Assembly: GCA_903881475.1 (NCBI GenBank)
Contig: CAIRTK010000023.1
Span: 1 to 58,232, forward strand
Direction of reading: 5' to 3'
DNA from: an uncultured Opitutia bacterium
GTDB lineage: Bacteria; Verrucomicrobiota; Verrucomicrobiia; Opitutales; Opitutaceae
Length of the DNA stretch: 58,232 bases
Shown here: positions 33,710 through 41,848 of the stretch, piece by piece
Numbering within the stretch: position 1 is the first letter of the stretch
How the letters are laid out: every line of letters starts with the position of its first letter
Made by a program: the position numbers and the translations under genes
Notes under the pieces: model-generated
What the model saw: only the letters and a program-made list of their open reading frames with translations
Told to the model about the DNA's origin: nothing
The model's database searches: none

Positions 33710-35662
33710 TCACGTGGCGCGGAAGTTGCCCTTTTCCAGGGGAAAGATCGGGCGGCCGAGACGTTTGGAACTCACGCGCTCGAGCTCGAGGGCGACGGTG
33801 TAGTTGTGGGTGACGAACCGCAGGAATTCGACCCGGGAGATGCTCAGGCAACGGGTGCCCTGCCTGGCGCTGACGCGCGCGTTGGACGTGCTGTTTTGCA
33901 GCAGGCCGATTTCGCCAAAGAAATCCCCCGCATGGATCACGGCCACGCGCCGGGCGCTGCGGCTGACCAGGGCATCGCGCTCGAAGATGATGAAAAACTC
34001 CTGATTGAACTGGTCCTCGGGGAAAATGACCCCGCCATCGGGAAAGTCGGTGATAGTGGAGAGATGGGCGAAGCGCTCGACCGCCTGGATGTGCCAGTTT
34101 TGGCACAGGGAAGTCCGGCGGAGGAACGGGAGCTTCAGGATGGTGTTGCTGAGCGTGGAGCGGAGCATGCGGTGGACGGCGATCTCCTCGGCCGCCGCCC
34201 GATCCAGCGTGAGCAGGGTCACGGGGCTCAGGGTCCGGACGAAGTAGTCCGGATGCTTGGGATCCGCGAGGTCCTGGAGCCCGACCACATCGCCCTCGGC
34301 GAGCACCTGGGCGCGGCGGAGGCGGCCGGAAGGCAGGCGGCGATACAGGCCGACCGTGCCGCTCACAATCAGGGAGACCTGCACGGGCACCCCGCCGTAT
34401 TCCGGCAAGGGCTGCCAGGCGCCATGGTGCGTGGTCTGCATGGCGCGCGCGAGCTGCTGGCGCTCCGGCGGCGGCAGCGAGCGGAACAGCGGGGAGTCGG
34501 CCACGGCCTTGAGCCGGGCTCCCTCCAACAGGACGAGTTTCCTGCCGCTCCACCAGCGCTGCTTCCAGAGCCGGAAACCGCGGCGCAGTGCCCGGGCGTG
34601 ACGCCGGAGGAAATAATAAGACTCCCAGGCGAAATAACCCGCGCCCAGTGCCGCCAGCGACGCACCGATGGCAAGGGCGACGCGACTGCCGTTGGTTTCC
34701 CAGAATCCAAGGGTCCACGGTGGCGTATCGGTCAGCCGGCCGCCGGCATAGATCAGGGCCAGGGTCCAGATCACCCCGTAGGCGACGCGGACCCAGGTGT
34801 CGGGATGCCGCAGGGCGAGCCGGAGCGTCCGCCAGCGTATCTGCGGCCTTTGGTTGGGCAGGAAAATGTACGAGTGTTCCGCGTCGCTGAGCCGGACCTT
34901 GTGACTGAAGCGGAAAAGGGTGTAGAAATGTCCGCCGAAGATCGGCCGCAGGTTGATGATCAGCGCGAGCAGGGGAAAGAAACTCCAGGCCGGTTTCTGC
35001 CAGGTCATGATGCCGGCGGCGGCGGCCAGGATGGCGGACCGGGCCATGACGACCGCCTGCTTGGCTTGGATCGACAGCATCACGACATCGCCCGTATCCA
35101 CTTCGAAACAGGGGGGCAGGCTCCACCAGTTCCACCGGGGGCGGTACACTTCCCCGCCGCCGCCACGGACGATGCAGGCGGCCAGGGCCGCTCCCAGGCT
35201 CAAGGCCGCGCTGACGGTGACGAGACCGATGAGGACACCGGGCACGGACGAGGGAAGGAGGGGCGGAAAGGCGAAGGCCAGCACGATGCCGGTGACAAGC
35301 AGCGCGGCGAGCGGCCGTATCACATGGCGCGGGCGGATGCCCACGCGCCAGGCATGGACCGGGGTGGGGGGAATGAGCGCACCGGGCTCCACGAGGATGT
35401 GCTCGCGGACGGCCTTCAGGATCAGCTCATAAAATTCGCCGAGCGGCAGGCAGACGCGCTCGTCCAAGGCCTGGGCCAGGGCCGTGGGCACGGTGGAGGG
35501 CGAGGAGAAAAGCTCCAGCAGCCGCCATTGGGCGGACGTCACCCGCAGATAGGTTTTCGCCGACGCGTTCTTGACCACCCGCAGGCCATGGACCGGTTCG
35601 CTGTGCTGCAGATTGGGCGCCAGGGTCAGGCTCTGGGCGGAAAGCGTGAGATTCGTGTCCAT
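33710..35662 (-). CDS. PqqD-like/pseudo-site-2-protease/tandem cNMP-binding membrane protein
   Basis: This 650-aa protein combines three parts. Residues ~18-95 look like a PqqD/RiPP-recognition winged helix (VVKNASAKTYLRVTSAQWRLLELF). Residues ~110-350 form about six membrane helices resembling M50 site-2 proteases of the PqqD-fused type. CFEVDTGDVVML (185-196) and INLRPIFGGHF (236-246) match the second and third M50 motifs, but HExxH is replaced near 154-160 (LSLGAAL), so proteolysis is not expected. Residues ~385-500 and ~520-625 are two cyclic-nucleotide-binding-like domains. The second keeps GDFFGEIGLLQNSTSNAR (579-596), a phosphate-binding cassette. A single-domain receiver gene is 12 bp upstream. 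Role is inferred: signalling. Confidence 0.72.
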   Translation of the reverse strand: MDTNLTLSAQSLTLAPNLQHSEPVHGLRVVKNASAKTYLRVTSAQWRLLELFSSPSTVPTALAQALDERVCLPLGEFYELILKAVREHILVEPGALIPPTPVHAWRVGIRPRHVIRPLAALLVTGIVLAFAFPPLLPSSVPGVLIGLVTVSAALSLGAALAACIVRGGGGEVYRPRWNWWSLPPCFEVDTGDVVMLSIQAKQAVVMARSAILAAAAGIMTWQKPAWSFFPLLALIINLRPIFGGHFYTLFRFSHKVRLSDAEHSYIFLPNQRPQIRWRTLRLALRHPDTWVRVAYGVIWTLALIYAGGRLTDTPPWTLGFWETNGSRVALAIGASLAALGAGYFAWESYYFLRRHARALRRGFRLWKQRWWSGRKLVLLEGARLKAVADSPLFRSLPPPERQQLARAMQTTHHGAWQPLPEYGGVPVQVSLIVSGTVGLYRRLPSGRLRRAQVLAEGDVVGLQDLADPKHPDYFVRTLSPVTLLTLDRAAAEEIAVHRMLRSTLSNTILKLPFLRRTSLCQNWHIQAVERFAHLSTITDFPDGGVIFPEDQFNQEFFIIFERDALVSRSARRVAVIHAGDFFGEIGLLQNSTSNARVSARQGTRCLSISRVEFLRFVTHNYTVALELERVSSKRLGRPIFPLEKGNFRAT

Positions 35663-35674
35663 GGATCGAAGACG

Positions 35675-36118
35675 TCAGCGCTCGCGGCTGGCTTCAGTGA
35701 GCCCCTCGTTCACGGCTAGAATCAATTCATCATGGGCAAAGGGTTTTTTCAGCAACCTCAGTCCGCTGAGGTCTTCCGGCCACCAGGCGGAATCGCTGAG
35801 TTGTCCGCTCATCAGGATCACCTTCAGCCGGGGCAGGCGGGCCAGCATCCGCCGCGCGAGGCTGAGTCCGTCGATGCCCGGCATCATGACATCGGTGATC
35901 AGAAGAATGGGCGGAGTCGGCGCAGATTCCACGATGGCTAGTGCGGCCATGCCGCTCTCAGCCGCGCGCACGGTCAGCTTGGCCCTGCTCAGGATCATTT
36001 CGATCAGTGAGCGAACCGACGCGTCGTCGTCCACGAGCAGAATCCATCCCGTCAGTGTAGCGGCACTGCCGCCGGCATTGGGATTCGGAACGGGAACGGA
36101 TTGAGCTGGGTTTTGCAT
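35675..36118 (-). CDS. single-domain response regulator receiver
   Basis: This is a CheY-like receiver with no output domain. From ATG 36118 it has 147 aa; an upstream GTG at 36133 would add five. It shows the acidic pocket LLVDDDASVRSL, the phospho-acceptor Asp in LLITDVMMPGIDG, the conserved Ser in VILMSGQ, and Lys in RLLKKPFAHDEL. It is followed 12 bp later by the pseudo-protease/cNMP gene and probably co-transcribed with it. No cognate kinase is next to it. The hybrid kinase at 48659 is 12 kb away. Confidence 0.9.
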   Translation of the reverse strand: MQNPAQSVPVPNPNAGGSAATLTGWILLVDDDASVRSLIEMILSRAKLTVRAAESGMAALAIVESAPTPPILLITDVMMPGIDGLSLARRMLARLPRLKVILMSGQLSDSAWWPEDLSGLRLLKKPFAHDELILAVNEGLTEASRER

Positions 36119-36133
36119 ATCGAATGCACGCAC

Positions 36134-36328
36134 GACCCAGTCACAGACTCGTTTGAGCCGGTTAGGTTCGGGGTGGGCACGCGATATATATGAGTATTTT
36201 ACCCTATATTATATAGGGTATAATACTAATATTATATAAACAATTAAAGGCAAATATCTTATAACACATTTTAGCCGCTATTTTGCCCCCTAAAATGGCA
36301 GCGGCGCCCTCAGGGCGCGGTCAATCGG
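36134..36328. promoter_or_regulatory. AT-rich region with 33-nt palindrome upstream of the receiver operon
   Basis: The stretch 36183-36280 is strikingly AT-rich in a GC-rich window. It contains a near-perfect palindrome at 36193-36225: GTATTTTACCCTATA and its inverse around TTA, with one mismatched pair. TATAAT-like hexamers occur on both strands within it. As the only gap upstream of the receiver gene, it is the likely promoter, and the palindrome a possible operator. It could also be a foreign or fragile-DNA insertion. Confidence 0.55.
36274..36318 (-). terminator. possible terminator of the PhyH gene (paired hairpins)
   Basis: Two adjacent hairpins follow the minus-strand gene end: GCGCCC/GGGCGC (36304-36318) and GCCGCT/AGCGGC (36274-36305, with ATTTT/AAAAT inner pairing). 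Downstream on the minus strand the DNA becomes T/A-rich but has no clean T-run directly after the stem. Confidence 0.4.
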
Positions 36329-37120
36329 TCAACCGTACGCCCCGATGGGATGAAACCCGAGCAGACGCTTGCGGCGCGGCGTGGCGCGGGCGATCACAGC
36401 CTCGGGCATATGATAATTGACATGCGGCCAGTAGCGCAGGCCGATCGCGCGGCGAGCAAAGGGCGTCTGGATGACCCAGCGAATGCGTCCCTGCGAAAGA
36501 TTCGGGCCGCCCCGGTGCCAGGTCTGGTCGTTCCAGAGGACGAGGGTGCCGGCCTTCCCCGCCGAGCTCACCATGGTGCGGCCTTCGAAGACCGGGTTGC
36601 CGTTGGCATCGTTGTCCTCGGGGCGCGGAACCCGGCCGGCGCGGTGGCTGCCGGGAATGAACTGGGTGGGCCCGAGTTCCTCGTCCACGTCGCACAGGTA
36701 GTAGTTCATGTTGATGACGTAGGTCGGCATCGGGATGCCCGGGTTGAGTTTCTGCCCCTCGGGAATGGGGAACCGGCAGGTGTCGTCGAGATGCCAGAAC
36801 GTGATGGTCTTGCCGGGCGAGGTCTTCAGGCCGGTCTGGGCGATCATGTGGCAGTCATTGCCGAGTACCGCCTCGGTGAAGTCGGCGATGCCGGGATGGT
36901 CGATGAGCGCCTCAAATTCCTCGCCGTGCTCAAACATCTTGGGCCGCCAGATGTCCTGCATGTGATAGATCTCGGCCTCCGGGGAATACTGGTTGAACAC
37001 CCGCTCCAGGCCGGCACGCAGGGTGGCGACCTCGGCGGGCGTGAGGACGTCGGGCAGAACGAGAAATCCGTCGCGATTGAACTGGTCGAGCAGTTCAGGG
37101 GTGGGGGTGACAACGCTCAT
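36329..37120 (-). CDS. phytanoyl-CoA dioxygenase (PhyH) family protein 1
   Basis: This is a non-haem iron, 2-oxoglutarate-dependent oxygenase of 263 aa. The iron triad is H110-L-D112 in TFWHLDDTCRF and H202 in DQTWHRGGPN. R212 in SQGRIRW is the likely 2-oxoglutarate anchor. The N-terminal FNRDGFLVLPDVLTPAEVATLR is typical of PhyH. It is encoded after a GH38 gene and a pentapeptide gene on the same strand, with 43 bp to the latter. A paralog lies at 39939. The substrate is unknown; bacterial PhyH enzymes hydroxylate diverse small molecules. Confidence 0.88.
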   Translation of the reverse strand: MSVVTPTPELLDQFNRDGFLVLPDVLTPAEVATLRAGLERVFNQYSPEAEIYHMQDIWRPKMFEHGEEFEALIDHPGIADFTEAVLGNDCHMIAQTGLKTSPGKTITFWHLDDTCRFPIPEGQKLNPGIPMPTYVINMNYYLCDVDEELGPTQFIPGSHRAGRVPRPEDNDANGNPVFEGRTMVSSAGKAGTLVLWNDQTWHRGGPNLSQGRIRWVIQTPFARRAIGLRYWPHVNYHMPEAVIARATPRRKRLLGFHPIGAYG

Positions 37121-37163
37121 GGGGAAAGGGCAGGGAGCAGGGGCAGGGCAAGAGGTAACGGGC

Positions 37164-37424
37164 TCATTTGCCGCTAGTGTTGAGGAGGTCGGTCACCAGC
37201 TGACCGTCGATGCGAAGGCCGTCAATATTGCAGTCGCGGATGTCGACGTTGGTGAGGTTGACGTTGGTGATGCGGGTGCCGGTGAAATTGATGTCGGTGA
37301 AGCGACTGGCGCTGAGATTGACGTTGGTGAACTGCGCCGCGGCGAGGTTTACGTCGTTGAAGACGGAGCCGGACAGGTTGGCGCGGGTGGCGTTGAGCTG
37401 GCTGGTGGTCTGCGTGATGTCCAT
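37164..37424 (-). CDS. small pentapeptide-repeat protein
   Basis: This 86-aa protein is almost entirely pentapeptide repeats of the A(D/N)LxX type: ANLSGSVFNDVNLAAAQFTNVNLSASRFTDINFTGTRITNVNLTNVDIRDCNIDGLRI, about twelve units. That predicts a short right-handed quadrilateral beta-helix. There is no signal peptide. Members can mimic DNA or act as scaffolds; nothing here tells which. It lies between the GH38 and PhyH genes on the same strand. Confidence 0.88.
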   Translation of the reverse strand: MDITQTTSQLNATRANLSGSVFNDVNLAAAQFTNVNLSASRFTDINFTGTRITNVNLTNVDIRDCNIDGLRIDGQLVTDLLNTSGK

Positions 37425-37453
37425 GGGAGAAAGGGGAAGGCCGTGGAATATTA

Positions 37454-37531
37454 TCGCGGAAGCGCGAAGGAGCGGAAGCGCTGAAAGGACGGGTTGGTTT
37501 CCGTGTTTCCGCCCCTCCGCGTTTTCGCGAC
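37454..37531. repeat. GCGGAAGCGCGAAGG-word hairpin
   Basis: Arms at 37454-37486 (TCGCGGAAGCGCGAAGGAGC...) and 37499-37531 (...CCTCCGCGTTTTCGCGA) match at about 26 of 33 positions. The loop is ~12 nt. The repeat lies between the GH38 stop and the pentapeptide gene. Confidence 0.75.
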
Positions 37532-37555
37532 GGGATTGGGCTCAGCGCTGCGCGC

Positions 37556-39706
37556 TCACGCCGGCCAGGCCGGATCGTCCTTGTAGGGACGATAGGGCAT
37601 GCCGCGGGTGAGGTCGGCAACGACGGGCCGCTGCTGGAGGAGGAGGGCGTGGCGGTCGAGTTCCTTCGCGGATACCTTCCCGGCGGGAAAATAGCGGAAT
37701 GTGAAGGTGTGCTCGCCCTGGTCCTGCCAGGCGTAGTGCTCGAGCTTGGGCGGCAGGATCCTCGGGTCGTGGTGCGCGAAGGGGCAGGAGCGCAGCAGCG
37801 TGAGGTGCACGGCCCCCGCATCACCGCTCAGGGCGAAAACCTCCGGGGCGACGATGCCGGCCCGCGCGCCACCCGCGAGCTGGAGCAGGGTGCGGTCGCG
37901 GAGGGGAAGCTCGCGGCCGTCGCTGGCCCGCGGCAGGCCGCCGCCGGAGATGCCGTCCTCGCGCCGAAGAATGTCAGCGCCGGGCGCCCATGAGAGCCGG
38001 AGCAGCTTGTGCTGCTCGTGCCATGTCACGCGCAGGCGGAGCTCGTAAAAATCCCGGCCCAGGTAACGGCGCCAGTCGGCGCAGATGCGGCTCTGGCCGA
38101 TGGTGCCGTCGATCCGCCACATCTGGCGGATTGGGCCGGTCTCGACCTGCACGGGTTCGCTCCAGTGCGCATGGTCGAGCTGCGGGCCGGCAAAGCGGTC
38201 GAGGCCGTGCGACCAAGTATCGGATTTTTCCTCGATGAGCCGGAGTTCCGGCAGCGGGCAGGCCGGGCCGGCGGCGGGCTGGAGCGTGCCGCTGCCGTCG
38301 GGCCGGGTGAGCAGCGTGAAATCGGGCTTGGTCCCCATGAGCCGGGCGGTCCGGCCAGACGGATTGCGCGCGACGCGGACGGTGTGGAAGGCGCCGGGAG
38401 CGATCTCGGCGGGAAAGAGCAGGCGCATCGTGTCGGGCATGAGCGTCTCGGGCTCGATGAGCTGGTGCGGGACGGGGCGGTTGCGTTCGTCGAGCAGGCA
38501 CCAGTCGGGCTTCCAGTGCGTCCACTCCAGCCAGGGCTCGTGCTCGATGAAGTCGGAGAATTTTTCCCCGGAGTAATTCGCCAGGACGATCCGCTGGCGG
38601 GGGTCGGCGGGCAGCGCATGGGCGCGGCGGCGGAAGGTTTCGCTGAGCACGGTCTCGGCGCCGGCCTTGACGCCGGCGAGTTGGTCGTCTGCCGCGCGGG
38701 CGGCACTGGGCGTGCAGCTGCCGCCGAGGGTGTCGTGAAAGGAGTTGAAGCAAAGCGTCCGCCACGACTCGTCGAGCACGGGCGCGGCGGCGCTGCGCTC
38801 GGCCGGTGTCGCCTTGGCCAGGGCGCGCTGGGCGAGCGCGAGCATGTTCTCGGCGCGGCGCACGCCGAGTTTCACCGGGCGGTGGCCGGTGTAGCACCCG
38901 ATGGCGTGCATCTGGAGTTCGCCGGTGACGAGCGGGAGGTGCCTCAGCTCCGGGGTGAGGGCGCGGAAGAAGCGCTCGGGGGAGGAGAACTCGAGCTTCG
39001 CGCCGGGAATGGCGTCCCGGTTGTCCCGGACCCACTGGATCATGTGCTCGTTGGGCCCGCCGCCGTGGTCGCCGACGCCGAGGAAACACATCGTATGGGT
39101 GACGCCGTGGGGCAGCGGCTTGAGGGAGGACTCGACCCATTCGAGGTTGGGCGGGAAGATCGTGGCGTAGCCATAGGAGATGCGGAAGGCCGTGACGGTT
39201 TTGCCGCCGGGCCGGCCGCGCCACCGGAAGACATTGGCCGGGAGCACGGTCTCGTGCGCCATCGGGCGCATGAAGACGTAGTTGTTCTGGCCGTGGGCGG
39301 AGAGGACGTCGGGCAGCGCGGCCGTGTGGCCGAAGGAGTCGACGTTGTAGCCGATCTTGGGGAAAAGCCCGAGGTGCTGCTCGAACCAAGCGCGGCCGAT
39401 CGAGATCTGCCGGTGCATGTTCTCGAGGCCGGGAAGATTGCAGTCGGGCTGGATCCACCAGCCGCCGACGACGGACCAGCGGCCCGCGCGGATGTGTTTC
39501 ACGATGCGCTTGAAGAGCGCGGGATCATGGCGGCGGACCTGCTCGTAGACCCAGGCCTCGCCGCGGGTGAAGACGATGTCGGGGTGGCGGTCGAGCGTGT
39601 TGCACATGGTGTAACACGTATTGAGGGTCTCATCGACGCCGGCCGTCCACGGCCAGAGCCAGACGGGATCGATGTGGGCATTGAAGACGATGTGAACAGT
39701 ACGCAT
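37556..39706 (-). CDS. GH38 alpha-mannosidase family glycosidase
   Basis: This 716-aa glycoside hydrolase family 38 protein has the N-terminal zinc motif FNAHIDPVWLWPW (H11, D13) and the nucleophile region GYNVDSFGHTAALP with D123. A further active-site segment contains FNSFHDTLGGSCTPS. It lacks a signal peptide, so it should act in the cytoplasm on imported mannosides or other alpha-linked sugars. PhyH2 is upstream (232 bp) and the pentapeptide gene downstream (131 bp) on the same strand. The family is large, so the exact linkage is uncertain. Confidence 0.92.
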   Translation of the reverse strand: MRTVHIVFNAHIDPVWLWPWTAGVDETLNTCYTMCNTLDRHPDIVFTRGEAWVYEQVRRHDPALFKRIVKHIRAGRWSVVGGWWIQPDCNLPGLENMHRQISIGRAWFEQHLGLFPKIGYNVDSFGHTAALPDVLSAHGQNNYVFMRPMAHETVLPANVFRWRGRPGGKTVTAFRISYGYATIFPPNLEWVESSLKPLPHGVTHTMCFLGVGDHGGGPNEHMIQWVRDNRDAIPGAKLEFSSPERFFRALTPELRHLPLVTGELQMHAIGCYTGHRPVKLGVRRAENMLALAQRALAKATPAERSAAAPVLDESWRTLCFNSFHDTLGGSCTPSAARAADDQLAGVKAGAETVLSETFRRRAHALPADPRQRIVLANYSGEKFSDFIEHEPWLEWTHWKPDWCLLDERNRPVPHQLIEPETLMPDTMRLLFPAEIAPGAFHTVRVARNPSGRTARLMGTKPDFTLLTRPDGSGTLQPAAGPACPLPELRLIEEKSDTWSHGLDRFAGPQLDHAHWSEPVQVETGPIRQMWRIDGTIGQSRICADWRRYLGRDFYELRLRVTWHEQHKLLRLSWAPGADILRREDGISGGGLPRASDGRELPLRDRTLLQLAGGARAGIVAPEVFALSGDAGAVHLTLLRSCPFAHHDPRILPPKLEHYAWQDQGEHTFTFRYFPAGKVSAKELDRHALLLQQRPVVADLTRGMPYRPYKDDPAWPA

Positions 39707-39938
39707 GGGGAGGGGGTTGTCTGGTCAGCTGGGGGACGGGGCACGTTACCTCTTGGCAGGAAATGCGGACCGACCGCAAGCCGCATGCGGGCGATGACGC
39801 ATTTGTCCGGGAGAGGTGGGGTGGATTCTCGCTGAGCCGCCGCGTTTTGTTCCGGCAGGCTCCAACCGGCGCGTGAGGGATCCCCGTTCGCTCGGGCCAA
39901 CGCGGGACAAGCAACGCGCCCGACCTATCGGCGTTTTC

Positions 39939-40712
39939 CTACAGGCTGTTGGCTACGTGGCGGCTCATGCAGTGGTTCCGGCCGCGGAGGACCAGGCGCA
40001 CGTTGGGATGGTAGTTTTTGTCCTCGATCTCGTCGTGGCCGGCGTGCATCTGCACGAGCACGGTTTTGCGGAGCTGGTTGGAGCGGTTGTGCTTGGACCC
40101 ATGGAGGGTGAAATAGTGGAAGAAAAGCACGTCGCCGGGCTGGGCCTCGAGCACGGTGGCCTTTTCCAGGGGGTAGTGCTCGAGCAACTCCGAGGGCTCC
40201 TGTCCGCCGGTGTGCGCGGCCCGGCCGAGCTTGTGCGAGCCGGGATAGACGCGCAGGCAGCCCATCTCGTCGGTGGCGGGCGAGACATGGATGATGCCGG
40301 CGATCATCGTGTCCTTGACCGAGGGAAAGTAGGACCAGTCCTGGTGCATGGTGAACGGCATGCCGTTTTCCCGGGGTTTTTGAAACAGCTTGGTGTGGTG
40401 CAGGATGATATCCGGCCCGAGGATGGCCTCGGCGACATCGAGGAAGGCCTTCGCCTGGCAGGCCTGCAGCCACGCGGCGGAGAAGCACTGCACGTTGTGC
40501 GTGTGCGTGATCATGCTTTTCTCGCCGCCGATCTTTTTCTGGAGTTCGCCGCCCCATTGCGTGTTGTCGATGTCGCCCGTGCGGGCGAGCTCGCCGATGA
40601 TGAAGTCGAATTCCTTTTCCAGCGCGGCGATTTCCGCGGGCTTGAACAGGCCGCGCGCGAGATAGTAGCCGTTGGCTTCGAAGAACGCCTTGATTTGCTG
40701 GGGAGTGTCCAT
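39939..40712 (-). CDS. phytanoyl-CoA dioxygenase (PhyH) family protein 2
   Basis: This 257-aa Fe(II)/2-oxoglutarate oxygenase has H123-Q-D125 in PFTMHQDWSYFPS, H204 in FTLHGSKHNRS and R215 in NQLRKTVLV. GCLRVYPGSHKLG is the conserved PhyH strand. Start ATG 40712 (MDTPQQIKAFFEANGYYLARG). It is only distantly similar to PhyH1 at 36329. It heads a minus-strand series (PhyH2, GH38, pentapeptide, PhyH1) and is transcribed divergently from an AraC regulator, which suggests control by that regulator. Confidence 0.88.
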   Translation of the reverse strand: MDTPQQIKAFFEANGYYLARGLFKPAEIAALEKEFDFIIGELARTGDIDNTQWGGELQKKIGGEKSMITHTHNVQCFSAAWLQACQAKAFLDVAEAILGPDIILHHTKLFQKPRENGMPFTMHQDWSYFPSVKDTMIAGIIHVSPATDEMGCLRVYPGSHKLGRAAHTGGQEPSELLEHYPLEKATVLEAQPGDVLFFHYFTLHGSKHNRSNQLRKTVLVQMHAGHDEIEDKNYHPNVRLVLRGRNHCMSRHVANSL

Positions 40713-40834
40713 GGGGGAAGCGGAGGAGATGCGAAAGAGGGGTGCGGGTGGCGCGGCCAGCGGAGCGGGTCGGCGCCGAGGCGGAAAGAAAAAGCGGTTG
40801 TCGAATTCCGCTTCCTATTGTCCAATTTCAACAC
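40713..40834. promoter_or_regulatory. divergent promoter region, PhyH2/AraC
   Basis: The 122-bp gap between divergent genes must hold both promoters. An inverted repeat AAGCGG (40792-40797) / CCGCTT (40808-40813) with a 10-nt spacer lies 22-43 nt before the araC-type gene's start. Its position fits an autoregulatory operator, but binding is not shown. Confidence 0.45.
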
Positions 40835-41680
40835 ATGGCCCCTTCCACCCTGACGCTGAACTGGCCGCGGGACAGCCGCCCCGTCCTGCTGAGCGGAGGA
40901 CGATTCCCCATGTTGGCGCACAACCCGGGGCTGGTGTATGTGACCCCGGGGGCGGTGGCGCTTCACTTGCACAATTACGCCGGAAAAATGTGGCTGGGGC
41001 ACCGGCTCGTGCGGCTGCAGCCGGGGGACTTCACGCTGACCCCCGCGCGGATGCCCTCGCATTACGACCTGGATCAGGCGGGGCACCACTGGTGCGTGCA
41101 TTTCGAGGCGGCAGCGGCGGGCGGGGCGGCCTTTCGGTTGCCATTGCACTGGCGGCCGGGCGCGCAGGCCCGGCGAATCAGCGAACGCCTGCAGGAAACC
41201 ATCCATCTTTTCCGGCTGGGAACCGGGGCCGGCGCCGAGGCGCGGCTGGCGCAACTGGCCGCGGGCGCGGCGCTGCAAGGCCTGCTGCTCTGGGTGGCGG
41301 TGACCGCGGGCCCGCGACGCCGTGCCGCCATGGCGGCGCCGACGCGGGTGGATGCGGCGCTGGACGAGGTGCGCCGGCAGCTTGACGAGCACGGGCGCGA
41401 GCCGCTGGACGTGCCGGCCCTGGCGCGCCGGGCGGGGGTGAGCCAGAATCACCTTTCGCGGCGCTTCCGCGCCAGGCATGGCATGACCTTGCAGCGCTAC
41501 CTGCTGGGCCGGCGGATCGAACTCGCGCGCCATTTGCTCGCGGTCACGCGGTTGCCGCTGAAGGCGGTGGCGATCGAGGCGGGGCTGGGCAACCCGCAGT
41601 ATTTTCACCGCCAGTTCCGGCGTGCCACCGGGCACAGCCCGTCGGAGGAGCGGAAACTGAGCGCAGCGCAGACGGTTTAA
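40835..41680 (+). CDS. AraC family transcriptional regulator
   Basis: This 281-aa regulator has an N-terminal cupin-like sensor region (residues ~20-95; VYVTPGAVALHLHNY, RLVRLQPGDFTLTPARMPSH) and a C-terminal pair of helix-turn-helix motifs (~185-275). These read LDVPALARRAGVSQNHLSRRFRARHGMTLQRYLLGRRIELA and LKAVAIEAGLGNPQYFHRQFRRATGHSPSE. AraC regulators of this layout usually sense a sugar. It is divergent from the PhyH2/GH38 series, its probable target. The TAA stop lies in a CACGAAG repeat arm. Confidence 0.92.
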   Translation: MAPSTLTLNWPRDSRPVLLSGGRFPMLAHNPGLVYVTPGAVALHLHNYAGKMWLGHRLVRLQPGDFTLTPARMPSHYDLDQAGHHWCVHFEAAAAGGAAFRLPLHWRPGAQARRISERLQETIHLFRLGTGAGAEARLAQLAAGAALQGLLLWVAVTAGPRRRAAMAAPTRVDAALDEVRRQLDEHGREPLDVPALARRAGVSQNHLSRRFRARHGMTLQRYLLGRRIELARHLLAVTRLPLKAVAIEAGLGNPQYFHRQFRRATGHSPSEERKLSAAQTV

Positions 41681-41848
41681 CCACGAAGGGCACGAAGAAC
41701 ACGAAGGCCAAGCCGCGGACTCTTTACGTGAGGCAACGAAGGTAACAAAGGAAAAGTCGGAGTCTGGAACCTCGGTTTTCTCCGTTACCTTTTGGAAGAC
41801 CAATTCCGGTCTTCGTGCGCTTCGTGTCCTTGGCGGCGAAAATTATTT
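41678..41848. repeat. nested CACGAAG (outer) and GGTAAC (inner) hairpins
   Basis: The outer arms at 41678-41709 (TTAACCACGAAGGGCACGAA...) and 41812-41848 (GGTCTTCGTGCGCTTCGTGT...) pair imperfectly. The inner arms at 41723-41751 (...GGCAACGAAGGTAACAAAGG) and 41772-41797 (TTTTCTCCGTTACCTTTTGG...) belong to the other family. The left arm supplies the AraC stop and the right arm runs into the end of the DegT gene. Confidence 0.7.

Noticed and set aside
33638-35719. A 693-aa plus-strand ORF opposite the cNMP gene
   Set aside because: Antisense shadow without domains; the minus strand carries clear cNMP and PqqD-like motifs.
38009-39835. A 608-aa plus-strand ORF
   Set aside because: Antisense shadow of the GH38 gene with low-complexity Gly/Arg composition and no domain.
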